Position numbers and translations under genes: made by a program. Below the pieces are notes generated by a model, which did not search any database, was not told the origin of the DNA, and worked only from the letters and a program-made list of their open reading frames with translations. From Aureimonas sp. SA4125 (GTDB lineage Bacteria; Pseudomonadota; Alphaproteobacteria; Rhizobiales; Rhizobiaceae), in NCBI RefSeq assembly GCF_019973775.1, contig NZ_AP025032.1, positions 4,904,067 to 4,968,066 on the forward strand: a stretch of 64,000 bases of DNA. The letters are read 5' to 3'. Positions 54,641 through 63,993 of this stretch are shown here, in pieces. Position 1 is the first letter of the stretch; the number at the start of each line of letters is the position of its first letter.

Positions 54641-55633
54641 ATGCGCCGACGTGCAAAACTTGCCCACTCCCCTTCACACTTCGGCAAGGCCGCACCGCCA
54701 CAGTCAGCCACTCCGACCCATGAGGCGAAGTCCTTGCAGCAGCAACTCGATTCGATAAAGCGCATCTGCCTGGAGACGTTCGGGCTGACGGTGGTGATGG
54801 GCGTCGTGACGGTCATCGCCGCCTACCACTATTTCGATGGTTTCGGTTTCGAGTCCGCCCGGTCGGCGGCCTTCTTCTCGCTCGGCGCGATTTTCGTCAG
54901 CGCCGTGCCGATCCAGATCTACATCATCGCCCGCATCTCGGCCCTGCGCGCCGACAATACGCAGCTTTTCGACAGGGCGACACGGGACGGCCTGACGCGG
55001 GTCCTGAACAAGACGACCTTCCAGGCGAAGGTGGAAAGCGAACTTCGCCATTTGGGCCGCCGCCAGGGAGACGGCCAGTTCTTCACGCTGCTGATCCTCG
55101 ACGCCGACCACTTCAAACGCATCAACGACCGGCTCGGCCATGCCACCGGCGACCAGGCCTTGATCGCGATCGCCGCGACGTTGCGGCGTTCGCTGCGCCA
55201 GGACGATATTGTCGGTCGCATCGGCGGCGAGGAGTTCGCCATCCTCCTGCGCAATGCCGGATATGAGGAGGCGCGTCTCGTCGCCGAGCGGCTGCGGCTG
55301 GCGATCCACGGCCTGACGGTCGGCCCCAGTGCCCAGCCGACACGTCTGTCCGTCAGCCTCGGCGGCGTGACGTTCCAGAACGCCTTGCCCTACGACATGC
55401 TCTACCGCGCCGCCGACGCCAATCTCTACAAGGCCAAGAAGAATGGCCGCAACCGCGTCGACATCGCCAACCTCGTCCGGCTGGTCCGCCAGACCGGCGA
55501 TAACCGCGGCGCCACCGGCGCGCTGACGCGGGAGACCAGTGGGATCGTCGTGCGCGACGGGGGACGGCAAAGGCTGGACGCCGCCCCCACCGCTTCCGAG
55601 ATCAGGATGGTCGCCGCAGGCCGGGATCGCTGA
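54641..55633 (+). CDS. Membrane-anchored diguanylate cyclase (GGDEF)
   Basis: 330-aa protein. Residues about 45-65 and 75-100 form two transmembrane helices ([35 protein letters not shown]), a short linker follows, then the GGDEF domain (about 108-275) with active-site GGEEF (195-199) and an inhibitory I-site RQDD (186-189) five residues before it. It should synthesise c-di-GMP from two GTP and be product-inhibited. No periplasmic sensor domain is present. The C-terminal 50 residues look disordered. The start at ATG 54641 has no strong ribosome binding site. Confidence 0.9.
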   Translation: MRRRAKLAHSPSHFGKAAPPQSATPTHEAKSLQQQLDSIKRICLETFGLTVVMGVVTVIAAYHYFDGFGFESARSAAFFSLGAIFVSAVPIQIYIIARISALRADNTQLFDRATRDGLTRVLNKTTFQAKVESELRHLGRRQGDGQFFTLLILDADHFKRINDRLGHATGDQALIAIAATLRRSLRQDDIVGRIGGEEFAILLRNAGYEEARLVAERLRLAIHGLTVGPSAQPTRLSVSLGGVTFQNALPYDMLYRAADANLYKAKKNGRNRVDIANLVRLVRQTGDNRGATGALTRETSGIVVRDGGRQRLDAAPTASEIRMVAAGRDR

Positions 55634-55702
55634 CACCGCAGCGGAGCCGTCCTCGCCAGAAGTACGAGGCCGCCGTCTGCTAAGCCCAGGCGACAACGTG
55701 CT

Positions 55703-56152
55703 TCAACGGCCCGTCGAGCCGAAACCGGCAGCGCCGCGGTCGGTCTCGTCGAGGTCGCCGACCTCCTCGAACGCCGCCGCCGTCACCGGCGCGATGACGA
55801 TCTGCGCGATGCGGTCGCCGTGCCGGATCGTGAAGGCGGCATCGCCGTGGTTGACGAGGATCGCCATGACCTCGCCGCGATAGTCGCTGTCGACGGTGCC
55901 GGGCGCGTTGAGAACCGTCACCCCGTGCTTGGCGGCAAGCCCCGAGCGCGGCCGCACCTGCATCTCGAAACCGGCGGGCACGGCTACCATGAAGCCGGAG
56001 GGCACCAGCGCCCGGGTGCCCGGCGCCATCACCAGTGGTGTGTCCAGCGCCGCCATCAGGTCGGCCCCGGCTGCGCCGGGGCTCTGATAGGCGGGCAGCG
56101 GCAGGTCGCCCGCATGGGAGAGGCGCACGAATCGGACGATGGGGCGGGTCAC
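55703..56152 (-). CDS. dut: Deoxyuridine 5'-triphosphate nucleotidohydrolase (dUTPase)
   Basis: 149-aa trimeric dUTPase that removes dUTP and supplies dUMP. The five family motifs are visible: [43 protein letters not shown] and the C-terminal [10 protein letters not shown] arm. The start is GTG 56152, overlapping the coaBC stop (GTGA). The dut-coaBC pairing is common in alphaproteobacteria. Confidence 0.95.
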   Translation of the reverse strand: MTRPIVRFVRLSHAGDLPLPAYQSPGAAGADLMAALDTPLVMAPGTRALVPSGFMVAVPAGFEMQVRPRSGLAAKHGVTVLNAPGTVDSDYRGEVMAILVNHGDAAFTIRHGDRIAQIVIAPVTAAAFEEVGDLDETDRGAAGFGSTGR

Positions 56153-57384
56153 GGGGCGGTCTCCTTCATGTCGGCCTCCAGCATGTCGGCAAGGCGGTCG
56201 GCCAGACGCTCGGCGACCGCCTCCTTCGTCATCTGCGGCCAGGCTTCGCTGCCGGCCCGGGTGACGAGGTGGACGGTGTTCGTCGCCCCGCCCATGACGC
56301 CCTGGTCGGCGCCGCCCTTGGAGACGTCATTGGCGAGGATGAGGTCGGCGCCCTTGCGGTCGAGCTTGGCGACGGCGTTGGCGAGGAGGTCGTTGGTCTC
56401 GGCGGCAAAGCCGACGACGAGCCGCGGCCGCTGGCGATGATGGCCGGTGGCGGCGAGGATGTCCGGATTTTCGACCAGCGCCAGCGCCGGCGGACCGTCC
56501 GGCCCCTTCTTGATCTTGGCATCCGCGGCGTCCGCGGTCCGCCAGTCCGCGACGGCGGCGACGAAGACGGCGATGTCCGCGGGCAGAGCGTTTTCCACCG
56601 CCGCCAACATGTCGCGCGCCGTCTCGACCGCGACGACATCGACGCCGGCCGGCGCCGGGATCGTGACGGGCCCGCAGACGAGGGTCACCCGCGCACCGCG
56701 CCGGGCGAGCGCGGCGGCGATGGCATGGCCCTGGCGGCCGGATGAGCGGTTGGCGATGTAGCGCACGGGATCGATCGGCTCGTGCGTCGGCCCCGACGTG
56801 ACCACCGCGTGCCGTCCCCTGAGGCTCTGCGTGACGGGCGCGAGAAGCGCCGCCAGCGCGGCGACGATCTCGAGCGGCTCGGCCATGCGGCCAAGGCCGG
56901 ACTCGTTCGTCTCCGCCATCTCGCCGGCGTTCGGCCCGACGACGTGGACGCCGTCGGCCTTGAGCTGCGCGAGATTTCGGCGCGTCGCCGGATGGTCCCA
57001 CATCGCCGGGTTCATCGCCGGGGCGAGAAGCACCGGCACGCGGGCGGCGAGCAGCACGGCACCGGCGAGATCGTCCGCCCGTCCGGTCGCCAGCATCGCC
57101 ATGCGGTCCGCCGTCGCCGGCGCAACGACGATCGCGTCACACTCGCGCGCCAGCCGGATATGGCCGACATCCTGCTCGTCCTCGCGGTCGAACAGGTCGC
57201 CATACACGCGGCCCCCGGCCAGCGCGCCGACCGACAGTGCCGTCACGAACTCGCCCGCCGCCCGCGTCATCACCGGGATCACCGTCGCGCCGCGCTCGCG
57301 CAGCCGCCGGATGAGATCGAGCGCCTTGTAGGCCGCGATGCCGCCGCCGACGATGAGGAGGATGCGCTTGGAAGAGAGCGTCAT
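56149..57384 (-). CDS. coaBC: Bifunctional phosphopantothenoylcysteine decarboxylase / phosphopantothenate-cysteine ligase
   Basis: 411-aa enzyme catalysing two consecutive steps of coenzyme A synthesis. The N-terminal CoaC flavoprotein domain (1-185) shows [14 protein letters not shown], the active-site His in GHIRLAR and APAMNPAMW. The C-terminal CoaB domain (190-400) shows [21 protein letters not shown] and the active-site Lys region DAKIKK. Its ATG overlaps the vapC stop codon (ATGA), and its stop overlaps dut, so translation of vapC, coaBC and dut appears coupled. Confidence 0.96.
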   Translation of the reverse strand: MTLSSKRILLIVGGGIAAYKALDLIRRLRERGATVIPVMTRAAGEFVTALSVGALAGGRVYGDLFDREDEQDVGHIRLARECDAIVVAPATADRMAMLATGRADDLAGAVLLAARVPVLLAPAMNPAMWDHPATRRNLAQLKADGVHVVGPNAGEMAETNESGLGRMAEPLEIVAALAALLAPVTQSLRGRHAVVTSGPTHEPIDPVRYIANRSSGRQGHAIAAALARRGARVTLVCGPVTIPAPAGVDVVAVETARDMLAAVENALPADIAVFVAAVADWRTADAADAKIKKGPDGPPALALVENPDILAATGHHRQRPRLVVGFAAETNDLLANAVAKLDRKGADLILANDVSKGGADQGVMGGATNTVHLVTRAGSEAWPQMTKEAVAERLADRLADMLEADMKETAP

Positions 57385-57785
57385 GCGCGGTCAAGCGCCG
57401 ACACGAGGTCCGTGTGCACGAAATCGTCTCCCACAAAAAGCAGCGGCAGACCGCGCGCCTTGGCCAAGGCATAGGCAAAGCAGTCGCCGAAATTCAGACG
57501 GGCAGGACTACCGGTCCCGCGGCCATATGTCGAATAGGCCGCGACGGCGATCCGCGCTTCTTCGGCAGTAAGGTCCACGGTATCGATCTGCAGTCGCCGC
57601 ACGATGAGATCGAGGCGCTGCAGGCCGCTCGGGCCCCATTTGGAGAAGACGACGATGCCAAGTTCGACTGCCGTGCCGCTGGAGAGGAAGATCCGCTCGG
57701 CATCCAGTGCCCGGCGGACAACGCGCTCGGCCGACGGCTCTTCGTTCAGTACCGCGACGAGGGCCGAGGTGTCGACGACGATCAC
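57381..57785 (-). CDS. vapC: VapC-type PIN-domain ribonuclease toxin
   Basis: 134-aa PIN-domain protein. The acidic active-site residues are D5 (VVDTSALVAVL), E41 (TAVELGIV), D101 (LNFGDCFAYALAK) and D120/D121 (FVGDDF). VapC toxins cleave tRNA or rRNA and are neutralised by the upstream-encoded antitoxin. The GTG start at 57785 overlaps the antitoxin stop (GTGA), and the stop overlaps the coaBC start. The LNFGDC form marks the subgroup common in alphaproteobacterial VapBC. Confidence 0.92.
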   Translation of the reverse strand: MIVVDTSALVAVLNEEPSAERVVRRALDAERIFLSSGTAVELGIVVFSKWGPSGLQRLDLIVRRLQIDTVDLTAEEARIAVAAYSTYGRGTGSPARLNFGDCFAYALAKARGLPLLFVGDDFVHTDLVSALDRA

Positions 57786-58048
57786 CCGACTCCGTCCGAC
57801 AATTCGTCGCTGAACTGCTTGAGGTCGAAATCCTTGGGGAGTCGCTGACCCAGAGCGAGAATGTCCCGGACGTCATTCTCGACCGCTAGACGATCACGTT
57901 TTAACGCGCGCCCTTTTTTTCCCGGTGCTAGCGCCAGGCCGAGGATGCTCTCCGCCTCGCGCTCGACGCTGCGTCCGGTACGCTGCGCGCGAAGCTCGAG
58001 CAGACGCTCGATCTCTGGGTCAAGCTGATCAAGGATCATGCGGGCCAT
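57782..58048 (-). CDS. vapB: VapB-type antitoxin
   Basis: 88-aa antitoxin with an N-terminal ribbon-helix-helix-like DNA-binding segment (ILDQLDPEIERLLELRAQRT, then SVEREAESILGLAL) and a C-terminal toxin-wrapping tail (ILALGQRLPKDFDLKQFSDE). It probably autoregulates the module by binding the short spacer before ATG 58048, and that spacer then also controls coaBC and dut. Confidence 0.85.
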   Translation of the reverse strand: MARMILDQLDPEIERLLELRAQRTGRSVEREAESILGLALAPGKKGRALKRDRLAVENDVRDILALGQRLPKDFDLKQFSDELSDGVG

Positions 58049-58105
58049 CGGCTAAACCTTCCCTGAGGAAGATATCAGCCGTCCCTGAGGGCTACAACAC
58101 CGTCC

Positions 58106-59689
58106 TCACGTCAACAGCCCCACCGCGATCCCGACCAGCGCCAGGGCCGTCACCCACTGCGCGATATGCCCGGAGATGATGCCGACTTTGGTGTCCTGGG
58201 CGAGTTCCACCAGCGTGTCGTCGTTGATCCTGATGCCGTTCTCGATCAGCTCGGGCAACTGATGGGCGAGGATTTCGATGCCGTCGGCGAACTGCGGCAG
58301 GCGCTTGGCGATGCGCATCAGCGCTTCGAGGCCGTCGCGGGCGTCGCGCAGTTTTGCCGCGGGGCCGAGCTCGGACAGGATGTATTCCGACACGACCGGC
58401 TCGGCCGCAACCCACATGTTGAATTTCGGATCGAAGGAGCGGGCGACACCCTCGACGACGACCATGGTCTTCTGCAGAAGGATCAGTTCGGGGCGCGTGC
58501 GCATCTCGAACAGTTCGGTCACCTCGAACAGGAGGGTCAGCAGATGGCCCATCGAGATCGTCTCGGCCGGCTGGCCGTGGATCGGCTCGCCGATCGCCCG
58601 CAGCGCCTGCGCAAACGACAGGACGTCCTGGTGGCGCGGCACGTAGCCCGCCTCGAAATGCACTTCGGCGACGCGTTTGTAGTCGCGGCGGATGAAGCCG
58701 TAGAGGATTTCGGCCAGAAACCGCCGGGAATCGGCGCTGAGCCGGCCGACGATGCCGAGATCGACGGCGACGATGGTGCCGTCCGGCGCGACGAAGAGAT
58801 TGCCGGGGTGCATGTCGGCGTGGAAGAAGCCGTCGCGCATCGAATGGCGGAGAAAGGACTGCACGACGTTGACGCCGAGCGCCGGCAGGTCGTGACCGGC
58901 CGCCGTCACCGCGGCGACGTCGTTCATCTTGATGCCGTCGATCCATTCCATCGTCAGCACGTCGCGGCCGGTGCGCTCCCAGTCGATCGTCGGGACCCGG
59001 AATTTCGGATCGTTCGCGACGTTCTCGGCCATTTCCGACGAGGCGGCGGCCTCGAGCCTCAGATCCATCTCGATCCGGGTCGACTGTGCCAGCGTCTCCA
59101 CCACGGCAACCGGCCGCAGCCGACGCGACGATTTGACGAAGCGCTCGAGAAAGCGGGCGATGAAGCTGAAGGCCTCGAGCTCGCGCAGGAATCGCAGGCG
59201 AACGCCCGGACGGATGACCTTGACGGCCACGTCATGTTCGCGCCCCTCGCGGTCGCGCACCCGCGCCCGATGGACCTGGGCGATCGAGGCGGCGCCGACG
59301 ACATCGCCGAATTCCAGGAAGAGATCGTCGATGCGCCGGCCGAGCGAGACCTCGATCTCCGCGATCGCCTCGGCCCGCGGAAAGGGCGGCACGCTGTCCT
59401 GAAGGCTTGCCAGCTCGCCGGCGATCTTCACCCCGACGATGTCCGGCCGCGTCGCCAGGAACTGGCCGAGCTTGACATAAGAGGGCCCGAGCCGGTTCAG
59501 CGCCCGCGACAGCTTGATCGACCGCTCCGCCTCGTCGGCGGATTTTCGCGCCATCAGGCCGGCAAGGCGATAGGCCAAGAGCGGGCCGGCCGTCAGGCCG
59601 TCGGCGGGCAGCGACGTGACAACGCCTTCGCGCGCCAGAACATAGGCAGCGCGCAGCAGCGCCAGGATGCCGAGGACGGGATTGGCCAC
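58106..59689 (-). CDS. ubiB: UbiB family protein (ubiquinone biosynthesis ATPase/kinase-like)
   Basis: 527-aa ADCK/COQ8-like atypical kinase needed for ubiquinone synthesis. The KxGQ motif appears as KLGQFLATRPD (about 77), the atypical nucleotide loop as AAASIAQVHRA with the Lys in DVAVKVIRPG, then catalytic-loop-like FHADMHPGNLF and VDLGIVG. One or two C-terminal hydrophobic segments (HIAQWVTALALVGIAVGLL) anchor it to the membrane. The start is GTG 59689, 6 bp after ubiE on the same strand. Confidence 0.94.
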   Translation of the reverse strand: MANPVLGILALLRAAYVLAREGVVTSLPADGLTAGPLLAYRLAGLMARKSADEAERSIKLSRALNRLGPSYVKLGQFLATRPDIVGVKIAGELASLQDSVPPFPRAEAIAEIEVSLGRRIDDLFLEFGDVVGAASIAQVHRARVRDREGREHDVAVKVIRPGVRLRFLRELEAFSFIARFLERFVKSSRRLRPVAVVETLAQSTRIEMDLRLEAAASSEMAENVANDPKFRVPTIDWERTGRDVLTMEWIDGIKMNDVAAVTAAGHDLPALGVNVVQSFLRHSMRDGFFHADMHPGNLFVAPDGTIVAVDLGIVGRLSADSRRFLAEILYGFIRRDYKRVAEVHFEAGYVPRHQDVLSFAQALRAIGEPIHGQPAETISMGHLLTLLFEVTELFEMRTRPELILLQKTMVVVEGVARSFDPKFNMWVAAEPVVSEYILSELGPAAKLRDARDGLEALMRIAKRLPQFADGIEILAHQLPELIENGIRINDDTLVELAQDTKVGIISGHIAQWVTALALVGIAVGLLT

Positions 59690-59695
59690 CTCGAG

Positions 59696-60475
59696 CTACA
59701 GCTTCCAGCCGGAATGCATCGCCGCAATGCCGCCCGACAGGTTGCGGTGCGTGACGCGCTCGAAGCCCGCCTGCCGGATCGCCGTCTCGAAATTTGCCTG
59801 GTTGGGGAAACGGCGGATCGATTCCACGAGATACTCGTAGGACTCCCGGTCGCCGGCGACGACCTTGCCGATCGCCGGAATCGCCTTGAACGACCAGGCC
59901 TCGTAGAGCTTGTCGAGCACCGGCAGGTCGACCTCGGAAAACTCCAGGCACAGGAACCGCCCGCCCGGCTTCAGCACGCGAAACGCCTCGGCGAGCGCGA
60001 GGTCGATGCGCGGCACGTTGCGGATGCCGAAGGCGATCGTATAGGCGTCGAAGACCCCGTCCGGCAGGTCGAGCTTTTCCGCATTGCCCTCGACGAAGGT
60101 CAGATTGTCCGAGAGCTTGCGCTTTTCCGCGCGTTCGGCACCGACGGCGAGCATGGAGCCGTTGATGTCGAGCACCGTGCCCGTCGCCGCGCCGCCCGAG
60201 GCCTCGACGATGCGAAAGGCGATGTCGCCCGTGCCGCCGGCGACGTCGACAAAGCGCCAGCCGGGACGCTTGGAGGGCGCGAGCCAGGACACCATGGCCG
60301 ACTTCCAGATCCGGTGCAGGCCGCCCGACATCAGATCGTTCATCAGGTCGTAACGCTCGGCGACGCGGTGGAACACCTCGTTCACGCGCGCCTGCTTCTC
60401 GCTCGCTCCACCGACGGACTCAAAGCCGTAGGTCGTTTCCATCCCCTCGGCACCGGTAACGCGGCTTCGCGACAT
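59696..60475 (-). CDS. ubiE: Ubiquinone/menaquinone biosynthesis C-methyltransferase
   Basis: 259-aa SAM-dependent methyltransferase of the ubiquinone pathway. Class I motifs are [14 protein letters not shown] (SAM loop), [10 protein letters not shown] and [19 protein letters not shown]; the UbiE-specific [17 protein letters not shown] and [10 protein letters not shown] are present. The start ATG 60475 (MSRSRVTG) was chosen because family homology begins shortly after; the frame is open far upstream, antisense to mutM. It leads the ubiE-ubiB unit. Confidence 0.95.
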   Translation of the reverse strand: MSRSRVTGAEGMETTYGFESVGGASEKQARVNEVFHRVAERYDLMNDLMSGGLHRIWKSAMVSWLAPSKRPGWRFVDVAGGTGDIAFRIVEASGGAATGTVLDINGSMLAVGAERAEKRKLSDNLTFVEGNAEKLDLPDGVFDAYTIAFGIRNVPRIDLALAEAFRVLKPGGRFLCLEFSEVDLPVLDKLYEAWSFKAIPAIGKVVAGDRESYEYLVESIRRFPNQANFETAIRQAGFERVTHRNLSGGIAAMHSGWKL

Positions 60476-60664
60476 CTGAGCTGGACCTTCTGACAAGCTT
60501 TCGGGCCCTCGGCCCGGGAATGGATCGGCGCCCGGCAGCCTCTGCCTCGCCCGGCGAATGCTTCCTCTAGCGGAACGAACGTGGACAGGCCATGTCTGGA
60601 TTCCACAACACCGTGATGGCGACAGCGATTGCGGCACGCGCTTTTCCCAGGGACTTAAGCTGCC

Positions 60665-61567
60665 ATGCCCGAATTGCCAGAGGTGGAGACGGTTCGCCGC
60701 GGCCTGCAGCCCTTCATGGAAGGCGCGCTGATCCGCCGCGTCGAGTTGAAGCGCCCGGATCTGCGCTTTCCCCTCCCGGCGGGCTTTGCTTCGCGACTGG
60801 AGGGCAGGCGCATCGAAAGCCTCGGGCGGCGAGCCAAATATCTCCTTGCGCATGTCGCGGACGACCGGGCAGGGCTGATGCTCGCCATGCATCTCGGCAT
60901 GTCCGGCTCGTTCCGGATGGAATCGCCGGAGGCCTCGATCCTGCCCGGCGCCTTCCACCATCCGCGCTCGCAGGCGCGCACCCACGACCACGTGCTGTTC
61001 CATCTCGATTCGCCGGAATGGGGGGACCTCACCGTCGTCTTCAACGATCCCCGCCGCTTCGGCTACATGACGCTGCATGATGCCGGCGACATGGAAAACC
61101 ACCCCCATCTCGGCGCCCTCGGCATCGAGCCGACCGGCAACGCCCTCGACGGCGGCGCGCTGGCGCCGCTCTTTGCCGGCAAGACCGCGCCGCTGAAGGC
61201 CGCGCTCCTCGACCAGAAACTCATCGCCGGTCTCGGCAACATCTACGTCTGCGAGGCGCTGTGGCGGGCAAAACTGTCGCCGCGCCGCGCCGCCGGCAGC
61301 CTGGTGCGCAAGGACGGCAAGCCGACGGCGCGTCTCGGCGTCCTGGCGACCGAAATCCGCCAGACCATCGCCGACGCGATCGAGGCCGGCGGCTCTTCGT
61401 TGCGCGATTACCGCCAGGCCGACGGCTCCCTCGGCTACTTCCAGCACTCCTTCGCCGTCTACGACCGCGAGGACGCGCCCTGCCGCCATCCCGGCTGCCG
61501 CGGCATCGTCGCGCGCATCGTCCAGTCCGGCCGCTCGACCTTCTTCTGCCCGGCCTGCCAGCGCTGA
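60665..61567 (+). CDS. mutM: Formamidopyrimidine-DNA glycosylase
   Basis: 300-aa base-excision repair enzyme removing 8-oxoguanine and Fapy lesions, with AP-lyase activity. The catalytic N-terminal proline and glutamate are P2 and E3 ([13 protein letters not shown]), the H2TH region includes [20 protein letters not shown], and the C-terminal zinc finger ends CRHPGC...FFCPACQR. It is divergent from ubiE with a 189-bp gap, and co-directional with the hydratase gene. Confidence 0.97.
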   Translation: MPELPEVETVRRGLQPFMEGALIRRVELKRPDLRFPLPAGFASRLEGRRIESLGRRAKYLLAHVADDRAGLMLAMHLGMSGSFRMESPEASILPGAFHHPRSQARTHDHVLFHLDSPEWGDLTVVFNDPRRFGYMTLHDAGDMENHPHLGALGIEPTGNALDGGALAPLFAGKTAPLKAALLDQKLIAGLGNIYVCEALWRAKLSPRRAAGSLVRKDGKPTARLGVLATEIRQTIADAIEAGGSSLRDYRQADGSLGYFQHSFAVYDREDAPCRHPGCRGIVARIVQSGRSTFFCPACQR

Positions 61568-61646
61568 GCCCGTCGCGGTCGCCTTGCCCTCCTTCGGCTC
61601 CTGCCTATTCTACGCTCCGGCAGACACCCGGCGGGAGGCGACACTC

Positions 61647-62420
61647 ATGACCTACGAGACGATCAGGCTGGAGACGCGGGGCCGTGTCGCGCTGGTGACG
61701 CTCGACCGACCGAAGGCGTTGAATGCCCTCAACATGGCGCTGCTCGCCGAACTCTCGGACGCGCTGTCCACCATCTCCCGCGACGAGGGCATCGGCGCCA
61801 TCGTCATCACCGGATCCGAAAAGGCCTTCGCCGCCGGCGCCGACATCAAGGAGATGCAGGCGCTCGGCTTTGCCGAGGCGTTTCTCGGCGACTTCGCCGG
61901 TGGCTGGGACGCGGTGGCGGCGACGCGCAAGCCGATGATCGCCGCCGTCGCGGGCTTTGCGCTCGGCGGCGGCTGTGAGCTCGCCATGATGTGCGACTTC
62001 ATCATCGCCGCCGACACGGCCAGGTTCGGCCAGCCGGAGATCACACTCGGCGTTCTGCCCGGCATGGGCGGCACGCAGCGCATGGCACGCTCGATCGGCA
62101 AGGCCAAGACCATGGATCTCTGTCTCACCGGCCGGATGATGGATGCCGAGGAGGCCGAGAGAGCAGGTCTCGTCGCGCGGGTCGTCCCGGCGGCGGAGCT
62201 TATCGAGACGGCGATGGCCGCAGCCGGGAAGATCGCCGGCTTTTCCCTGCCGGCGACGATGATGGTGAAGGAGGCGGTGAACCGCGCCTTCGAGACGGGC
62301 CTTTCCGAAGGGCTGAGGTTCGAGCGGCGGCAGTTCCACTCGACCTTCGCCTTGGACGACCAGAGTGAGGGAATGGGGGCTTTCGTCGAAAAGCGGCCGG
62401 CGAACTTCCGCCACCGCTGA
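61647..62420 (+). CDS. Enoyl-CoA hydratase
   Basis: 257-aa crotonase-fold enzyme of fatty acid beta-oxidation or short-chain acyl-CoA metabolism. The oxyanion hole is built by AAGADIKEM and [14 protein letters not shown], and the catalytic glutamates are in GCELAM (E) and [13 protein letters not shown] (E), so true hydratase activity is likely. The start ATG 61647 follows GGGAGG. It lies between mutM and rpsT, the usual place in Rhizobiales. Confidence 0.93.
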   Translation: MTYETIRLETRGRVALVTLDRPKALNALNMALLAELSDALSTISRDEGIGAIVITGSEKAFAAGADIKEMQALGFAEAFLGDFAGGWDAVAATRKPMIAAVAGFALGGGCELAMMCDFIIAADTARFGQPEITLGVLPGMGGTQRMARSIGKAKTMDLCLTGRMMDAEEAERAGLVARVVPAAELIETAMAAAGKIAGFSLPATMMVKEAVNRAFETGLSEGLRFERRQFHSTFALDDQSEGMGAFVEKRPANFRHR

Positions 62421-62468
62421 ACCGTCCCGAGGCGGCGAAGTCTGTTTCGATCCGACACGGCTTCCAGG

Positions 62469-62497
62469 TTGACGGCGGCGAGGGGCGGGCCTATAAG
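62469..62497 (+). promoter_or_regulatory. Sigma-70-type promoter upstream of rpsT
   Basis: TTGACG (62469-62474) and TATAAG (62492-62497) are separated by exactly 17 bp, close to consensus. The start site would fall near 62504, giving a leader of about 105 nt before the rpsT ATG. Confidence 0.7.
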
Positions 62498-62513
62498 CAC
62501 CTTCGATATTCGG

Positions 62514-62538
62514 CGGCGTCAGGGCGACGTCGTTTTTT
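62514..62538 (+). terminator. Attenuator-like hairpin in the rpsT leader
   Basis: CGGCGTC (62514-62520) pairs with GACGTCG (62526-62532), with one G-T pair and loop AGGGC, followed at once by six T (62533-62538). It lies between the rpsT promoter and start codon. It could be a regulated terminator, or simply the terminator of the upstream hydratase gene if the promoter is not used. Confidence 0.65.
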
Positions 62539-62608
62539 GTCGTGGCCTCGGGCGCTTGTTTGCGTTCGTCAGGCCCGACACGATCACCAACGACGAGAGA
62601 GACCCCGC

Positions 62609-62887
62609 ATGGCCAATACGCCGTCGGCCAAGAAGGCCACCCGCAAGATCGAGACCCGCACCGCGGTGAACAAGAACCGGCGCTCGCGCGTCCGGGGGTT
62701 TCTGCGCAAAGTCGAGGAAGCGATCCTGACCGGCGACAAGGATGCCGCCCAGCTCGCCTTCAAGGCGGCCGAGCCCGAACTGATGCGCGCTGTCTCCCGC
62801 GGCGTGTGGCACAAGAACACTGCCTCTCGCAAGGTTTCGCGGCTTTCGAGCCGGGTCAAGGCTGTCGGCGCCGCTGCCGCCGTCTGA
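62609..62887 (+). CDS. rpsT: 30S ribosomal protein S20
   Basis: 92-aa basic primary 16S rRNA-binding protein. The family opening [20 protein letters not shown] and [17 protein letters not shown], and the C-terminal [20 protein letters not shown], are diagnostic. The start is ATG 62609, shortly after GAGAGAGACC. An intrinsic terminator follows 28 bp after the stop. In many Rhizobiales dnaA comes next; here a long spacer and a rhodanese gene follow. Confidence 0.97.
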   Translation: MANTPSAKKATRKIETRTAVNKNRRSRVRGFLRKVEEAILTGDKDAAQLAFKAAEPELMRAVSRGVWHKNTASRKVSRLSSRVKAVGAAAAV

Positions 62888-62915
62888 TCGAAAGTCTTCA
62901 TATATATACTGTCAA

Positions 62916-62938
62916 GGCCCGGCATTGCCGGGCTTTTT
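62916..62938 (+). terminator. Intrinsic terminator of rpsT
   Basis: GCCCGGC (62917-62923) pairs with GCCGGGC (62927-62933) across a three-base loop and is followed by TTTTT. Confidence 0.93.
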
Positions 62939-62940
62939 GA

Positions 62941-63561
62941 TTCCTGGCTCAAGGAATTCTGTGCGCGTCCGCGGCAATAAATGCCCGATTCTGGGGCATG
63001 TCACTGTCCTGTCACAGTGCATTGCGCATTCCTTGGTCCGATATTCGGCGTAGCAGATTAAGGCTATGATTTTCAATGACTTGCGGAAGGTCGCGAGAAT
63101 CTGCTGTTCTGCCGGCTAAGCAAATTTTGGTAAACCCTTGAGTCAAGCGGACCGCCACGAAAATTTCCAAATTTAAAGGTAGGCTTTATCCAGTTCAGTG
63201 GATGCTTGCCGAATTTATAGCCTTTTCAATGCGTTGTAAGGCGTACGCTGCATTCCGGCATGGCGAGTCAGCCACAGGTGGCGGCTGCCGCTGCTGATTC
63301 AGCCTGGAGTCCGCTTGCTCCCACCCCGCGCCTTGCGTATTTTCAAAACTGAGACAAGAGAACGAGAAGATTAAGTGTGGGGATAAGGCGTTCTATCCAA
63401 GTGTTTTTGGGCAGGCTGCATGTTTCGACGGCAAAATCTTTTGATCGCATTGTCAGAGTTTAGGTTCTCGGCAACTATTTCCAGGGCTTAGACGCTTCAT
63501 AAATGAATATGGCATTTGACCGCGCGGGCTCCCTCGGGACCGGGCGAGGTGAGGATTTATC
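62941..63561. other. AT-richer noncoding spacer of 621 bp after rpsT
   Basis: No credible gene on either strand. Its base composition is visibly more A/T-rich than any other long stretch in the window, especially 63120-63240. It holds CACTGT/ACAGTG inverted arms (about 63002-63019), a DnaA-box-like TTATCCCCA on the minus strand (63378-63386) and a weaker TTATCCAGT (63186-63194). A regulatory, small-RNA or replication-related role is possible but not shown. Confidence 0.5.
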
Positions 63562-63993
63562 ATGGCCGATGCCTATGCGGGGGATGTCACCGTCGCGACA
63601 TGCTGGGACGTCCTCAGTCAGGATGCCGGAGCCTATCTCGTCGATGTCCGGACCCGGGCAGAGTGGACCTATGTCGGTTTCCCGCTGCTGCCGGACGGAC
63701 GTCCACCCCTGTTCCAGGAATGGCAGACCTTTCCCTCGATGAGCGTCGATGCGGATTTCGCCGTGACACTCGCCGCGCACCTTGCCGAAGCCGGGGCGAC
63801 CAAGGAGTCGAAGGTCTACTTCCTGTGCCGCTCGGGCGTGCGCAGCATCGCCAGCGCCACGGCCCTCACGGCAGCCGGTTTCACCCAGTGTTTCAATGTC
63901 CTCGACGGCTTCGAGGGGCCACCCGATGGCGAGGGCCATCGCGGGACGGCAGCGGGCTGGAAGGCCGAAGGCCTGCCCTGGACGCAGCGATGA
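63562..63993 (+). CDS. Rhodanese-like domain protein
   Basis: 143-aa single-domain sulfurtransferase-like protein. Marks are the N-terminal YLVDVRTRAEW and the active-site loop FLCRSGVRS with Cys 89, an arginine-rich CRSGVRS loop as in small rhodaneses that carry persulfide. The start ATG 63562 follows GGTGAGGATTTATC. The stop codon overlaps an ATG at 63990 (ATGA), so a further co-transcribed gene, of which only MSV is visible, begins at the window edge. In Rhizobiales such genes often accompany O-succinylhomoserine sulfhydrylase (metZ), but that gene is outside this window. Confidence 0.9.
   Translation: MADAYAGDVTVATCWDVLSQDAGAYLVDVRTRAEWTYVGFPLLPDGRPPLFQEWQTFPSMSVDADFAVTLAAHLAEAGATKESKVYFLCRSGVRSIASATALTAAGFTQCFNVLDGFEGPPDGEGHRGTAAGWKAEGLPWTQR

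Noticed and set aside
63186..63401. Chromosomal replication origin
   Set aside because: Only one good and one or two poor DnaA-box-like sequences, no clear unwinding element and no adjacent dnaA or hemE in the window; kept only as a low-level question.
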